DNA of 22,571 nt from a virus. Location: positions 1 through 22,571 of the IMG/VR virus record IMGVR_UViG_3300032163_000111. One strand, given 5' to 3'. This document shows positions 8,156-15,790 of the stretch, piece by piece; position 1 is the first letter of the stretch, and the number at the start of each line of letters is the position of its first letter. The notes beneath the pieces are model-generated. The model was not told the DNA's origin. It was given only the letters and a program-made list of their open reading frames with translations, and did no database searches. A program made the position numbers and the translations under genes.

Positions 8156-8377
8156 TTAAATGATCAGTTTCAGAATACTTGCTCGTACCAAATCTTGGAA
8201 ATGAGGACTGGCCAATATCGCTTCGGGCAATTCCTTTTGTTCATGGGGTGCGAACACAACTTCATCGCAGAATCCCGACACCGGCACGGTTTGATCTCGG
8301 TCATTCTTCACGACAACGGTTTTCATGCTAGGCGCATCCGATTCCGTTGAATTTCTTTTTTCCTTGCTCTCTTTCAT
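8156..8377 (-). CDS. Small hypothetical protein between tail terminator and sheath
   Basis: A 73-aa protein with a charged N-terminus rich in Lys, Glu and Ser, then a compact core (TVVVKNDRDQTVPVSGFCDE, then VVFAPHEQKELPEAILAS) that looks like a small beta fold. The ATG has TAGGAG upstream at good spacing. Small proteins are often found at this site in contractile-tail operons, but I recognise no family and assign no function. Confidence 0.7.
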   Translation of the reverse strand: MKESKEKRNSTESDAPSMKTVVVKNDRDQTVPVSGFCDEVVFAPHEQKELPEAILASPHFQDLVRASILKLII

Positions 8378-8387
8378 GATTCTGCTC

Positions 8388-8927
8388 CTACATTGTTTGA
8401 ACGCTAATAGTAGCCTGTTTAATGGCAGTTTTCACAACTGGATCTACAAGGTGTATCGGAATAACCAGTCGATAGGTAAAAATCCACTGGAATACACCAC
8501 CCTCAAGCTGCGGCATGTCAATCGTGTCGGTGATTTCGACGTCAAAGGTGTCACCATCAATCGTAATGTATCGTTGTGCATCTCTTTGCTGACAGATCTT
8601 CGATGCGATGAGGAAGAGTTCGTTCGCATGGTCAAATCGGTCAGCTTCGAAGGTCACTTGATATGTAAAGATCAGTTGTTCGGGTGCCTGGTCAATCGTC
8701 ACGGATTTATTCTCGGCATCATACTCTTGCGTTGGTTCAACCCATACCTTCGAGCCGGGCTTTGGTACAAATGCTTGAAACACGATGCCCGGATAGTTTG
8801 GCTTTCCCTTGAGTTTGGGCTGGTCATTGAAAAACACGACCGGAATAACGACAGTAGAACCGGTCAATTTCTTGTTAACGCATGCATCGTAAAAGGCATT
8901 ATGTACTGTCATCAAGTCGCGTATCAT
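8388..8927 (-). CDS. Probable tail terminator / head-tail joining protein
   Basis: A 179-aa protein overlapping the upstream gene by ATGA. It has an N-terminal helix (MIRDLMTVHNAFYDACVNKK), then alternating hydrophobic strands (IPVVFFNDQP; YPGIVFQAF; LIFTYQVTFEADRFDHANEL) and a C-terminal strand pair (FQWIFTYRLVIPIHL). The arrangement helix, beta sheet and helix in the middle (ANELFLIASKICQQRDAQRY) resembles tail terminator proteins. In contractile phages the tail terminator usually lies just before the sheath gene, as here. The assignment is mostly by position. Confidence 0.55.
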   Translation of the reverse strand: MIRDLMTVHNAFYDACVNKKLTGSTVVIPVVFFNDQPKLKGKPNYPGIVFQAFVPKPGSKVWVEPTQEYDAENKSVTIDQAPEQLIFTYQVTFEADRFDHANELFLIASKICQQRDAQRYITIDGDTFDVEITDTIDMPQLEGGVFQWIFTYRLVIPIHLVDPVVKTAIKQATISVQTM

Positions 8928-9421
8928 CGTCCAAATACCTCAATTCGTGTTTCGTCACTTACTTTTTGCAGCACTCCCCCCAAGTGCTGCCTCAATCCTT
9001 CGAGGGTCAATCTGTAGACTGGTCGCGCCTGCATACTTCCCCTGCGTGTTCCATACTCATGTATCAAGGCCAGAAACGCTACATCGAGCCCGGAACGTCG
9101 GTGTTTTTTACCGCCCTTTATGCCAACGAATCTTTCTCCCGGCCCTATATTATAGAGCTGAATTGCTCCCATCATTTCGCCACTGGCTATCAGGATTCGG
9201 GCGTCTAATCCCTTCTTTTCCTTCCATTGCCGATACCATTCGTTAAGCGGTCTGAGGGGTAAATCCTGATTCTTGAAGTGACCTACCAGCTCCTCGTAGT
9301 ATCGGTTGGCTATTGCGTCGGCCACGTTCTCACGCAACTTCTTGGCAAATACCGGTAACAACGTGAACGTTCGCTTTACGTCCTTCCATTCACCCAATAG
9401 TTTTACTTCGATAGTGCTCAT
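8924..9421 (-). CDS. HK97 gp10 / Mu gpG-like virion morphogenesis (head-tail completion) protein
   Basis: A 165-aa protein. The C-terminal motif LIHEYGTRRGSMQARPVYRL matches the 'iHefGt....m..Rpf......' signature of HK97 gp10-like and phage virion morphogenesis proteins, which complete the head-tail junction. The N-terminal part is helical and basic with aromatic residues (NEWYRQWKEKKG). The ATG overlaps the upstream stop (ATGA). Neighbours on both sides are connector-type genes, which fits. Confidence 0.75.
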   Translation of the reverse strand: MSTIEVKLLGEWKDVKRTFTLLPVFAKKLRENVADAIANRYYEELVGHFKNQDLPLRPLNEWYRQWKEKKGLDARILIASGEMMGAIQLYNIGPGERFVGIKGGKKHRRSGLDVAFLALIHEYGTRRGSMQARPVYRLTLEGLRQHLGGVLQKVSDETRIEVFGR

Positions 9422-9834
9422 GACATCAACGGTTTCCTGCGCTTACATGACACGATCGTGGCGATTGACGTATCGAACAGGTCGGGCCTCGCATCAATCG
9501 ACAGTATTTCGTATTCGTTATCGCCAAACATGAACCATCCCTTTTCGCGTTCAAGCACCAACACCTTGTCCTCTAATTCTTTTGTCGACAGTGTTACGAT
9601 GAGTTCAGCGTCGCGGGTCACGCCGAATGCTTGCTTCTGCTTATCACTGGGCGATTCACTGACGGCAGCATAGAGTGTAGTCTCGATGTATTCTTGGGTC
9701 GTAATAATTCCCCATCGGGAATCACTGACAGTCTTCGATGCATCGAGACATCGATACGCGATGGTGTTCGAGAAGTCATTGACGAAGAAGTCATACAGTT
9801 CATTCTTTGCATCATCTATTTCCTCTTTCGTCAT
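9418..9834 (-). CDS. Putative head closure / connector protein
   Basis: A 138-aa protein coupled by ATGA overlaps on both sides. The N-terminus is helical (EEIDDAKNELYDFFVNDFSN) and the rest is mostly beta strands (DAELIVTLSTKELEDKVLVL; GWFMFGDNEYEILSIDARPD; IATIVSCKRR). The segment 'W.m.g...YeI.sIda' is like head-completion/stopper proteins (SPP1 gp16-like), which read 'd.v.i.g..Y.I..v......'. No catalytic motif. The function is inferred from fold pattern and position. Confidence 0.55.
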   Translation of the reverse strand: MTKEEIDDAKNELYDFFVNDFSNTIAYRCLDASKTVSDSRWGIITTQEYIETTLYAAVSESPSDKQKQAFGVTRDAELIVTLSTKELEDKVLVLEREKGWFMFGDNEYEILSIDARPDLFDTSIATIVSCKRRKPLMS

Positions 9835-10517
9835 TGAGCCACTGAGAAATAGGCAACATTCGCGTGTTTCTTGAATTTGGCCATCAGTACCTCAGCCTCT
9901 TTGACGTACCCTTCGACATTGGGGGCAGGTATCGTCAAGCCGGGCAGAATAATCTGTGTCTTGGTCAATAATTCAGGTACTATCTTGTCCAATGCAGTGC
10001 TGAGAGCGTAGTCTGCAACGGCCCGTCTGTCACCAGCCTCAAGGTTGGCCTCTGCAGGGATACCGTAGCCATAGACTTCGAGGTGTCCAAAAACATTGGA
10101 TGCAAACACTAACATCTTGCGGACGAGGTCGAACGTCCAGTCGCCAAACATTTGTGTTTCGAGTTCCGTGGAATACGTGCCAAGTGGAAGAATCCCGACT
10201 TCCTCATACATCTGGACAATGCGGTCACCCTTATACACGGGGAAATTCTTCGCGACCTTTAGTTCCTCGCCGTCCAGATAAATTTTGGTCGGTTTCAATA
10301 CTACGGCAAGTGGAACGAGCATCGTGGATTCGGTTACATCAATCTGTTCCTTGACGATGAACGGTTTCATGGATGCCAACTTCTCGAGTCCTTCTGCGAC
10401 GTAAGAAACCAACAACGCGTTCGGTGTTGGATGTTTGTCGACGTCTTCGCCTGCCGGATAATACTTGGCAACGTTTCGACTTCTCAGTTCAGCAGTCAGC
10501 AGATCGATCACGTTCAT
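9831..10517 (-). CDS. Hypothetical head-tail connector-region protein
   Basis: A 228-aa protein between the MuF gene and the closure protein, overlapping both by ATGA. It has a long N-terminal helical stretch, then a strand-rich centre (STMLVPLAVVLKPTKIYLDG, EELKVAKNFPVYKG), a segment about an 'FGDWTFDLVRKMLVFASN' helix, and a C-terminal helical part. I recognise no named family. Position suggests a neck adaptor or a small head component. Confidence 0.55.
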   Translation of the reverse strand: MNVIDLLTAELRSRNVAKYYPAGEDVDKHPTPNALLVSYVAEGLEKLASMKPFIVKEQIDVTESTMLVPLAVVLKPTKIYLDGEELKVAKNFPVYKGDRIVQMYEEVGILPLGTYSTELETQMFGDWTFDLVRKMLVFASNVFGHLEVYGYGIPAEANLEAGDRRAVADYALSTALDKIVPELLTKTQIILPGLTIPAPNVEGYVKEAEVLMAKFKKHANVAYFSVAQ

Positions 10518-12169
10518 GGTTTCACCGGTCCAATAAGATTTTCAAACAATCGGCAAATCTTCATCAAGGGTTCGTCTTTTTTCGCCAGTTCATACATTTC
10601 GGAATTGCGATTCAGGAACCACGTCACGCTTTCGGCGAATTGTTCCATCGGGCTTTCTAGTGAATTCTTCGTCAAAAAACCAAATTCGGTTTTCCGTACC
10701 CAGTTTGCAGCATCGAAGACGTTGCCAGGTTCTTGTTTTGTCCAGCAGACTCGAGCGAAGGACTCGTAAAGACTGTGGAACTGGTAGTGGAGAGAGTGGC
10801 CAACTTCATGTCCGAGTGTGTAACGAAACAACTCATCGTTCATGTGCTGTGGATCGTTAAATTGAATCAGCTTGCCATCTAAGGAATACTGAGCGTATGA
10901 GGTTACGGCAGCTCCCGACGCAAGGATTTGGGTCAACTTCATGTTCTTGAGCATGACTTCATAAGGCATTGCATCCAAGATGTCGGCAATCGCGTTCATC
11001 TGTTCGATTTCAAACTCTTGGTCAACCGTGATACCATACGTGTCGGCAACATATTCAGCCGAATCCATTACACTTGTAAAATCTCCAATTCGAGTAGCAT
11101 TGACGTAAGGCTCGGGGTCAGGATTGTTTTCAGTCTCTCGTATAAACTGACCAACTCCACGTTCGTCCCGCACTCCTTCGATTCGCGCGCTTCCACTTTC
11201 GTATGTCAACGAACAACCACATTTCACAACATTCGATGCACTTGCATTGGGGTCATGCGGCCGTTCCATTTCTTCCCCACCGATGTCAAACTTTTCTTCA
11301 AACTTGAGAGACTGTCCAGCAACCGCAGCGTGAGTCTTCCGCATACTCTTCCTGATTATCTGAATCCATGTCTTGATGATCTCGACGCCATACCGTTGGC
11401 GATACTCGTCAGCGAATTCATACTCGCCGTAGTTTGCAGCGCCAGCCAATTCTGTTACCGCGATCATTTCGGCGTTTGAATCTTCTCCCAGAACTCTCCT
11501 GACACGCGAGGTCATTTGCTTTACTGATTCCCCTGTTTCATATCCTCTGGCAAGTGTCGCCTGCAGACGTTCTCTCATGTTGGTGGTGATGTTCTGCGAT
11601 GTTATCTTGAAATCCTTGCCGAATAAATACTCCCGGGCCTTTCGATTGAACTCCTCAAACTTTAAGTCAAAGTTGACGCCAATCCCGATACTGAAAGCAT
11701 CTCGTCCTTTTCGGATCTCCCGTTCAACCTTGTCAGGTATGGCGTCCATGTGTTGCCGCGCGAGGTCGAACACTTTCGCGTTACTGTTTGCCGATTTGCT
11801 TGCCCTTCGGAAATCCCTCGTCCTCTCATTGGTGTCGTGCCTCAGCATGTCGTAGGTCTGCTGTGTCGCGTTCCGCACCGTGTTTTGTTTTGAACTCGCC
11901 AATAGCGCCATCATTAAGAAAGAAAAAGGCAAGCCCTTCTGTATTCCGGTCTTCGCCCCGCCAAGCATCTCTACAGAAACCGGTTCTATTTCTGGACTTG
12001 CCTTTATGTTGAGATTATCAAGTTCGTCTACTCTGGACGCCAACAGATGGTAACCCTTCTCTTCGTCGTCCTCATCTACTCCCTCTACAATCTCCTCTGC
12101 AACATCGGCATACACACCTGACAGGGTCTCAACAAGATCCGCAACGTCTTGAGTGAAGTCATACGCCAT
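10514..12169 (-). CDS. MuF-type minor head protein fused to a HEXXH zinc metallopeptidase domain
   Basis: A 551-aa two-part protein. Residues about 190-335 form a MuF/SPP1 gp7-like head morphogenesis domain: REDLQ-like helix (RERLQATLARGYETGES), AEMIAVTELAGAANYGEYEF, then KTWIQIIRKSMRKTHAAVAG and a closing 'C.C' (VKCGCSLTYE). The C-terminal domain carries HEVGH at 454-458 and a downstream SPMEQFAESVTWFL (Glu about 513) in the usual gluzincin spacing for a third zinc ligand. MuF proteins enter the capsid in few copies. MuF proteins with variable C-terminal toxin or enzyme domains are an established class in temperate phages. This one could be ejected with the DNA, or process virion proteins. 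ATG overlaps the upstream stop (TAATG). No obvious immunity gene follows. Confidence 0.85.
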   Translation of the reverse strand: MAYDFTQDVADLVETLSGVYADVAEEIVEGVDEDDEEKGYHLLASRVDELDNLNIKASPEIEPVSVEMLGGAKTGIQKGLPFSFLMMALLASSKQNTVRNATQQTYDMLRHDTNERTRDFRRASKSANSNAKVFDLARQHMDAIPDKVEREIRKGRDAFSIGIGVNFDLKFEEFNRKAREYLFGKDFKITSQNITTNMRERLQATLARGYETGESVKQMTSRVRRVLGEDSNAEMIAVTELAGAANYGEYEFADEYRQRYGVEIIKTWIQIIRKSMRKTHAAVAGQSLKFEEKFDIGGEEMERPHDPNASASNVVKCGCSLTYESGSARIEGVRDERGVGQFIRETENNPDPEPYVNATRIGDFTSVMDSAEYVADTYGITVDQEFEIEQMNAIADILDAMPYEVMLKNMKLTQILASGAAVTSYAQYSLDGKLIQFNDPQHMNDELFRYTLGHEVGHSLHYQFHSLYESFARVCWTKQEPGNVFDAANWVRKTEFGFLTKNSLESPMEQFAESVTWFLNRNSEMYELAKKDEPLMKICRLFENLIGPVKP

Positions 12170-12564
12170 TATTCATCCTTGTGAGCTGCAGCTATGTGAG
12201 CTACCAGATTGCGTTTGGCAGGAAACGGTTTTCCACATTTTTTGCACTTGAATTCCTCGGTGCTTTGCAGTAAAGAAGTCTGACCATCCGCACTGGGTGC
12301 CAACGTTGCATTTTCAGACGATTGGTTCTCAGATGCCGGCGTTGTACCAAGATCGACCGTTACTTCTTGGTCAGTGATCACCACGTCTTTCTTGTCGAGT
12401 GACGCAACGGCCTTATTGATGTCGTCACATACCCAACCTTCTTTCTCGTTGTGAAGCTGAATCGCCAGCGTTGCGGAAACAAGCATAATACCTTGTGGTC
12501 TCACAAGTGTCCCGTAGAAATTTATCGCGACGTCTTTCGTCCAGCGAACTTCGAATTTGTCCAT
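12169..12564 (-). CDS. Small protein ending in a C2H2 zinc finger
   Basis: A 131-aa protein just downstream of the capsid gene. I start it at ATG 12564 (MDKFEVRWTKDVAINFYG), because the longer frame would run through a hairpin that looks like a terminator stem. The N-terminal half is a small beta-rich domain; residues about 75-105 are a low-complexity Ser/Ala/Thr/Gln linker. The end (FKCKKCGKPFPAKRNLVAHI then AAAH) is a textbook C-x2-C-x12-H-x4-H finger with the hydrophobic F and L positions. Such fingers are uncommon in phage. The position between capsid and MuF genes suggests a head-associated or small decoration-type protein, but this is only inference. Confidence 0.75.
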   Translation of the reverse strand: MDKFEVRWTKDVAINFYGTLVRPQGIMLVSATLAIQLHNEKEGWVCDDINKAVASLDKKDVVITDQEVTVDLGTTPASENQSSENATLAPSADGQTSLLQSTEEFKCKKCGKPFPAKRNLVAHIAAAHKDE

Positions 12565-12589
12565 TTCACACTCTTGGTTTTGTTTGGTA

Positions 12590-12621
12590 AAATTGTGGGA
12601 GAGCCTTTCGACCCTCCCACA
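12590..12621 (-). terminator. Hairpin after the capsid gene
   Basis: Inverted repeat TGTGGGAG / CTCCCACA (12614-12621 and 12594-12601) lies 18 bases after the capsid stop codon. On the minus strand it is followed by AATTTTACC, a short U-rich stretch. It could be a leaky terminator lowering expression of downstream genes, or a 3' stabilising hairpin. Confidence 0.6.
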
Positions 12622-12638
12622 TTGATTACATGCCAATG

Positions 12639-15329
12639 TTACGGCAGAACCGTGACCAACGACATCTTGTCGCCAATCGGGCTCTCGAGTGCGTCTTCCT
12701 GGTAGATGTAGTACTCATCACCACCAAGCAATGCCCCATCGGCTCCACGAACAGGGTACGGACCTTTGAGTGACATCGGTTCGTAGATGCGGAAGATCGT
12801 GGCATCTTTTTGCGACAACAGGATGTACTGATCATCGAACACATCCGAGCCGAATGTCGGCAGGTTCGCGGTGCGGCCGTAGTTACCTTCACCAACAACG
12901 GACGACGCGGAGAAGCCAGAACGTGCCTGCGAACTTGCGTACGCATCGGCCTGCGTCATGTAGTTGGCTGTCACTTCGGACGCCAATACGAATTCGGGCT
13001 TGTAACCACGGGTCTCACGGTGGTATGCAGCCTGATTCGAAATCGAAAAGAGCAGTTTGTTCATCCACTCGCCCCACTTATAGCCTGTGGCAGCCGTCAA
13101 CGAGAATCGCACCTCGTTAGTGGCTTTCTTTCCGCTTACGACGATTGCCTTTGTGTCGGCGATATTCTGCGGAGCACCGTCAGCATCAACAAACAGAATC
13201 TTTCCTTCCGGTCCACTGAGTACATAGAACGTTGTTCCGGTGACACTGACTTCATACTCGTTTATTGAGACACCATCAACCGTTACGGTGATGGGTTCGC
13301 CACTCGAGATTGACGCGCCAGAGCAAACCGTGAATTGCGACGTTGCACCGTTTCCAACGCCGTTGTACGTGAACGCAACCGACCCAAACGCAAGTGCGGT
13401 ATTCCGCATGTCAGCCATCACCATCTGCTGCAGGGACCGGCGCATGTCCCCAATCAAGTTTGCAATACCGCGACTGATACCGGTGATGTTTGGTGTTCGT
13501 TTCGACAGCGTGGCGAATTCATCGGAGAATGACGCCTGCAATTTGCTTGCAGTCGCATCGATGTCGAACCACTCTGTCGTGAGCTTGCCTTTCGGAATCG
13601 CTTTCAATTCGCCAACCTTGATTTCAGACTGACGAGCCTTGGACGGCTTGTAGGTCTTCTTCGTCCCAGCGTTGCCGGCTTCTCGACGATACCGTGTAAT
13701 CGGTACTTGGTCTCGTTTGTTCTCCATCGGACCGAAATCAACCAACTGATTGATAATCTGGTCCGAATAGACTTCCTCCAACACGATGCGCGAAATCGTG
13801 TAGGGAACATCGAAGTCCGCAGGTGTCGTGGTGGCGTCCAACATGGCCACAATCTTGGCACCTTCGGCTACGAGATTAGCCTCATGAAGAGAGTCATAAA
13901 TCTTGAGGAATTTCTGGACTGACGGTTGCCGATTCTTCCCGGAAACGATGTCCTCTTTCTTTGCCGCAACGATACCGGTTTCCAGTACCATGTCGGTCAG
14001 GGCCTCAACCCCTTTCAGATGTTCCGCCGTTACTTTGATTTCCATGCTGCCTGTTCCTTTCCCTCTGATACCTTCCGTGTTCATTTTTTCTTGAGCGACA
14101 CCAAGGTTGAACAGTTTCGTTGCATCCTCAATGGCAGCGTCGATACCGGCTTCGTTCGCAAACGTTCGGGCTTTGAGTGAATCCAGTATGCTCTTTCGGA
14201 CGTCTTCGCCTTGTGTAAGAACACCCACCTTGTCAAGCAAATACTTGCCGAGTTTTTCGGTCAACGCCCTCGCATCGCGAATTTTCTGCTCCCCGTCAAT
14301 GAACGCTTTCAACCGTGCGGTCGAATCATCGATTGCACTGACATCGACTACAGGTGTCGGTGACGCTTGAGCAGTTTCCGTTTGCGCAGGCTGCTCTGGA
14401 AGGGTCGGTGGCACGATTGTGTCGACGATCGCTTTCAAGTCGGTTGCCAACTTTGTGAGGTGTGCGTTCTTCTTTTCGGCATCAAGCGTGGTGTCGGCCT
14501 GCATCTTCTCAACGCCGGTCTTCAGCGCCGTGAACGAATCCAAGATGTCGGCAGGCAACGCGGTGCTGTTCGCCTTCACTTGTGCCTGAATGACATCGAC
14601 CAGGGTGGTAACGCTTTTGATCAGCTCCCCATTTTGGGCGGCCAATTTTTCGAGTTCTTTTGGGTCCATGAGTACTTCCTCCTGTGAATGTTTGATGTCC
14701 GTAATTCTTGTTCTATTTACCAACTTGTCCAACTCCACGGCGTCGACCAATTTCAGCCGTGTGCGTTCACCAGCGGCAGCCGAATCGAGAAAGCAGAAAT
14801 CGTAGCCGAGCAATTTCACGATTTTGTCGACCACGATGTAGTATTGACCGTCTGCATCTTCTCGCACACTCTGAATTCCGATTGCACGTTGCGACACCCC
14901 TAGTTCAACCCCCTCATCAAACAGTTGCTTGACCTTGATACCCTTCTCGGTTTCAAGCACCCTGATGTTGACAACGGTTTCACCGGTCTCGGTCAATTTC
15001 AGGATATCGGGGATACCGGCGAGTTCTTCCGGATTTCCACGAATGTCACCCTCGGGATGGCCGATATATGCAGTCAACTGCCACTTCTGAGAGGACCAAT
15101 CAGCTACCGCGTCTCTTTGCACGACAAACGGAATAACACGGTTGTTACTGTTGATGACGTTGGCGATCGAGCCAACCGTTTCGAATCGATACTTTTTGTC
15201 GGTCAGTTTTTCGACCTTGATGGGCACGACATCCGTGATGAATTCAACGGGTTTATCCAGCACCATGTCGAGCATGTGAGCCGGAATCTTGTCGATGCGG
15301 TTCATCTTTTCAACGTTTTGTTTTCCCAT
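12639..15329 (-). CDS. Fused prohead protease-scaffold-major capsid protein with internal starts
   Basis: An 896-aa protein. Residues 1-200: protease of the T4 gp21 type, with a His at 91 (IGHPEG) and Ser at 146 (LGVSQRAIG), 55 residues apart, then GYDFCFLDSAAAGE. Residues 221-428: charged, helical, Ala/Glu/Lys/Thr-rich scaffold. Residues 429-896: major capsid protein (KKEDIVSGKNRQPSVQ, QVPITRYRREAGNAG, then an inserted beta domain near 620-690). ATG at 15329 has AAGGAG seven bases upstream. Two further in-frame ATGs with good Shine-Dalgarno sequences occur exactly at the domain borders (14669 and 14045), so the same gene probably makes protease-scaffold-capsid, scaffold-capsid and capsid alone. 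An alternative is pure post-translational cleavage by the protease. Confidence 0.88.
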   Translation of the reverse strand: MGKQNVEKMNRIDKIPAHMLDMVLDKPVEFITDVVPIKVEKLTDKKYRFETVGSIANVINSNNRVIPFVVQRDAVADWSSQKWQLTAYIGHPEGDIRGNPEELAGIPDILKLTETGETVVNIRVLETEKGIKVKQLFDEGVELGVSQRAIGIQSVREDADGQYYIVVDKIVKLLGYDFCFLDSAAAGERTRLKLVDAVELDKLVNRTRITDIKHSQEEVLMDPKELEKLAAQNGELIKSVTTLVDVIQAQVKANSTALPADILDSFTALKTGVEKMQADTTLDAEKKNAHLTKLATDLKAIVDTIVPPTLPEQPAQTETAQASPTPVVDVSAIDDSTARLKAFIDGEQKIRDARALTEKLGKYLLDKVGVLTQGEDVRKSILDSLKARTFANEAGIDAAIEDATKLFNLGVAQEKMNTEGIRGKGTGSMEIKVTAEHLKGVEALTDMVLETGIVAAKKEDIVSGKNRQPSVQKFLKIYDSLHEANLVAEGAKIVAMLDATTTPADFDVPYTISRIVLEEVYSDQIINQLVDFGPMENKRDQVPITRYRREAGNAGTKKTYKPSKARQSEIKVGELKAIPKGKLTTEWFDIDATASKLQASFSDEFATLSKRTPNITGISRGIANLIGDMRRSLQQMVMADMRNTALAFGSVAFTYNGVGNGATSQFTVCSGASISSGEPITVTVDGVSINEYEVSVTGTTFYVLSGPEGKILFVDADGAPQNIADTKAIVVSGKKATNEVRFSLTAATGYKWGEWMNKLLFSISNQAAYHRETRGYKPEFVLASEVTANYMTQADAYASSQARSGFSASSVVGEGNYGRTANLPTFGSDVFDDQYILLSQKDATIFRIYEPMSLKGPYPVRGADGALLGGDEYYIYQEDALESPIGDKMSLVTVLP
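14043..14060 (-). promoter_or_regulatory. Internal RBS and ATG for capsid-only product
   Basis: AAAGGA (14060-14055) lies nine bases before an in-frame ATG (codon 429). The predicted product of 468 aa begins MEIKVTAEHLKGVEALTD, the likely start of the capsid domain. The size is normal for a major capsid protein. Confidence 0.6.
14667..14683 (-). promoter_or_regulatory. Internal RBS and ATG for scaffold-capsid product
   Basis: A perfect AGGAGG (14683-14678) stands eight bases before an in-frame ATG (codon 221 of the fusion). The predicted product of 676 aa begins MDPKELEKLAAQNG, the head of the helical scaffold segment. A full Shine-Dalgarno at exactly this domain border is unlikely to be chance. 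Confidence 0.75.
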
Positions 15330-15489
15330 TCTTCATCTCCTTTTGAAGTCGCTTCTTGCTCTCCGTGATAGGTTCAAGGACGACCTTCCCCTTGACGCCG
15401 TTGTGATTGAGTTCAACAATCCGTTCCTTCGAGGAAACGTGATCGCCACCGTTCTCAGGTCCGTGCCATCCGCTGTTTTCGTTTCCCAT
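15310..15489 (-). CDS. Small hydrophilic protein upstream of capsid fusion
   Basis: A 59-aa protein (starts MGNENSGWHGPENGGDHVSS, ends KNGKTKR). Its last 20 bases overlap the start of the capsid fusion gene, whose Shine-Dalgarno lies inside it. AAGG stands five bases before its ATG. It is highly charged, Gly/Asn-rich at the front and Lys-rich at the end, with a short strand (GVKGKVVLEPI) in the middle. No family recognised. It is the first gene of the morphogenesis operon in this window. Confidence 0.65.
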   Translation of the reverse strand: MGNENSGWHGPENGGDHVSSKERIVELNHNGVKGKVVLEPITESKKRLQKEMKNGKTKR

Positions 15490-15597
15490 AGGTGCCTTGA
15501 GTTGAATGATTGAACGTCTGTTTTTTGCTTCGTATATCGTCTTGGTTAAATCTTGTGCCTGTCGAACGAGTGACGAGATGGATTAGGACCAGACAAC

Positions 15598-15651
15598 AAA
15601 AAAGGCCAAATGTCCCGGACAACATGACGTTCTCCGAAGACCATTTGGCCT
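15598..15651 (-). terminator. Intrinsic terminator in the leader of the morphogenesis operon
   Basis: Minus strand: AGGCCAAATG pairs with CATTTGGCCT around a 29-base loop and is followed by a T6 run (15603-15598). The loop itself can form two small hairpins, one with a CTTCGG tetraloop and one from TGTCCGGGACA, so the whole may fold as a branched structure. It stands about 75 bases into the transcript of the promoter at 15730-15758 and would also end messages coming from the Cro-like gene. The structural genes begin 109 bases beyond it, so they must be reached by read-through, antitermination or an unseen promoter. Confidence 0.82.
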
Positions 15652-15672
15652 GTAAGTGGTGAATCTACTCTT

Positions 15673-15728
15673 AAACTCTACTGCGTTCCAATCCACGCGC
15701 CAACGTGCGCGCGACAAAACTCTACTGC
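15673..15728 (-). repeat. 12-bp direct repeat pair overlapping the transcription start
   Basis: GCAGTAGAGTTT occurs on the minus strand at 15728-15717 and 15684-15673, 44 bp apart (about four helical turns). The first copy spans the predicted start point. Between them lies CGCGC...GCGCG, a short GC stem. A shorter relative (TTGCAGAGTTT) lies upstream of the promoter at 15808-15798. They could be operator sites on one face of the helix, or leader RNA elements. Confidence 0.7.
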
Positions 15729-15729
15729 A

Positions 15730-15758
15730 AATATAACCATTTCATTTTGCGATGTCAA
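15730..15758 (-). promoter_or_regulatory. Strong sigma-70 promoter facing the structural genes
   Basis: Minus strand TTGACA (15758-15753), a 17-base spacer and TATATT (15735-15730): six of six and five of six consensus bases. Transcription should start near 15723. The surrounding sequence upstream is very AT-rich (UP-element-like run of A/T at 15760-15800). It reads toward the terminator and the capsid operon. Confidence 0.85.
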
Positions 15759-15790
15759 GTAAAAAATTAAACAACTTTGTTAAATGTTCA

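Noticed and set aside
12565-12636. 5' extension of the zinc-finger gene (MACNQCGRVERL...), which adds a Cys pair
   Set aside because: It is read through the post-capsid hairpin; the Cys pair is a by-product of the stem sequence and no RBS stands before its ATG.
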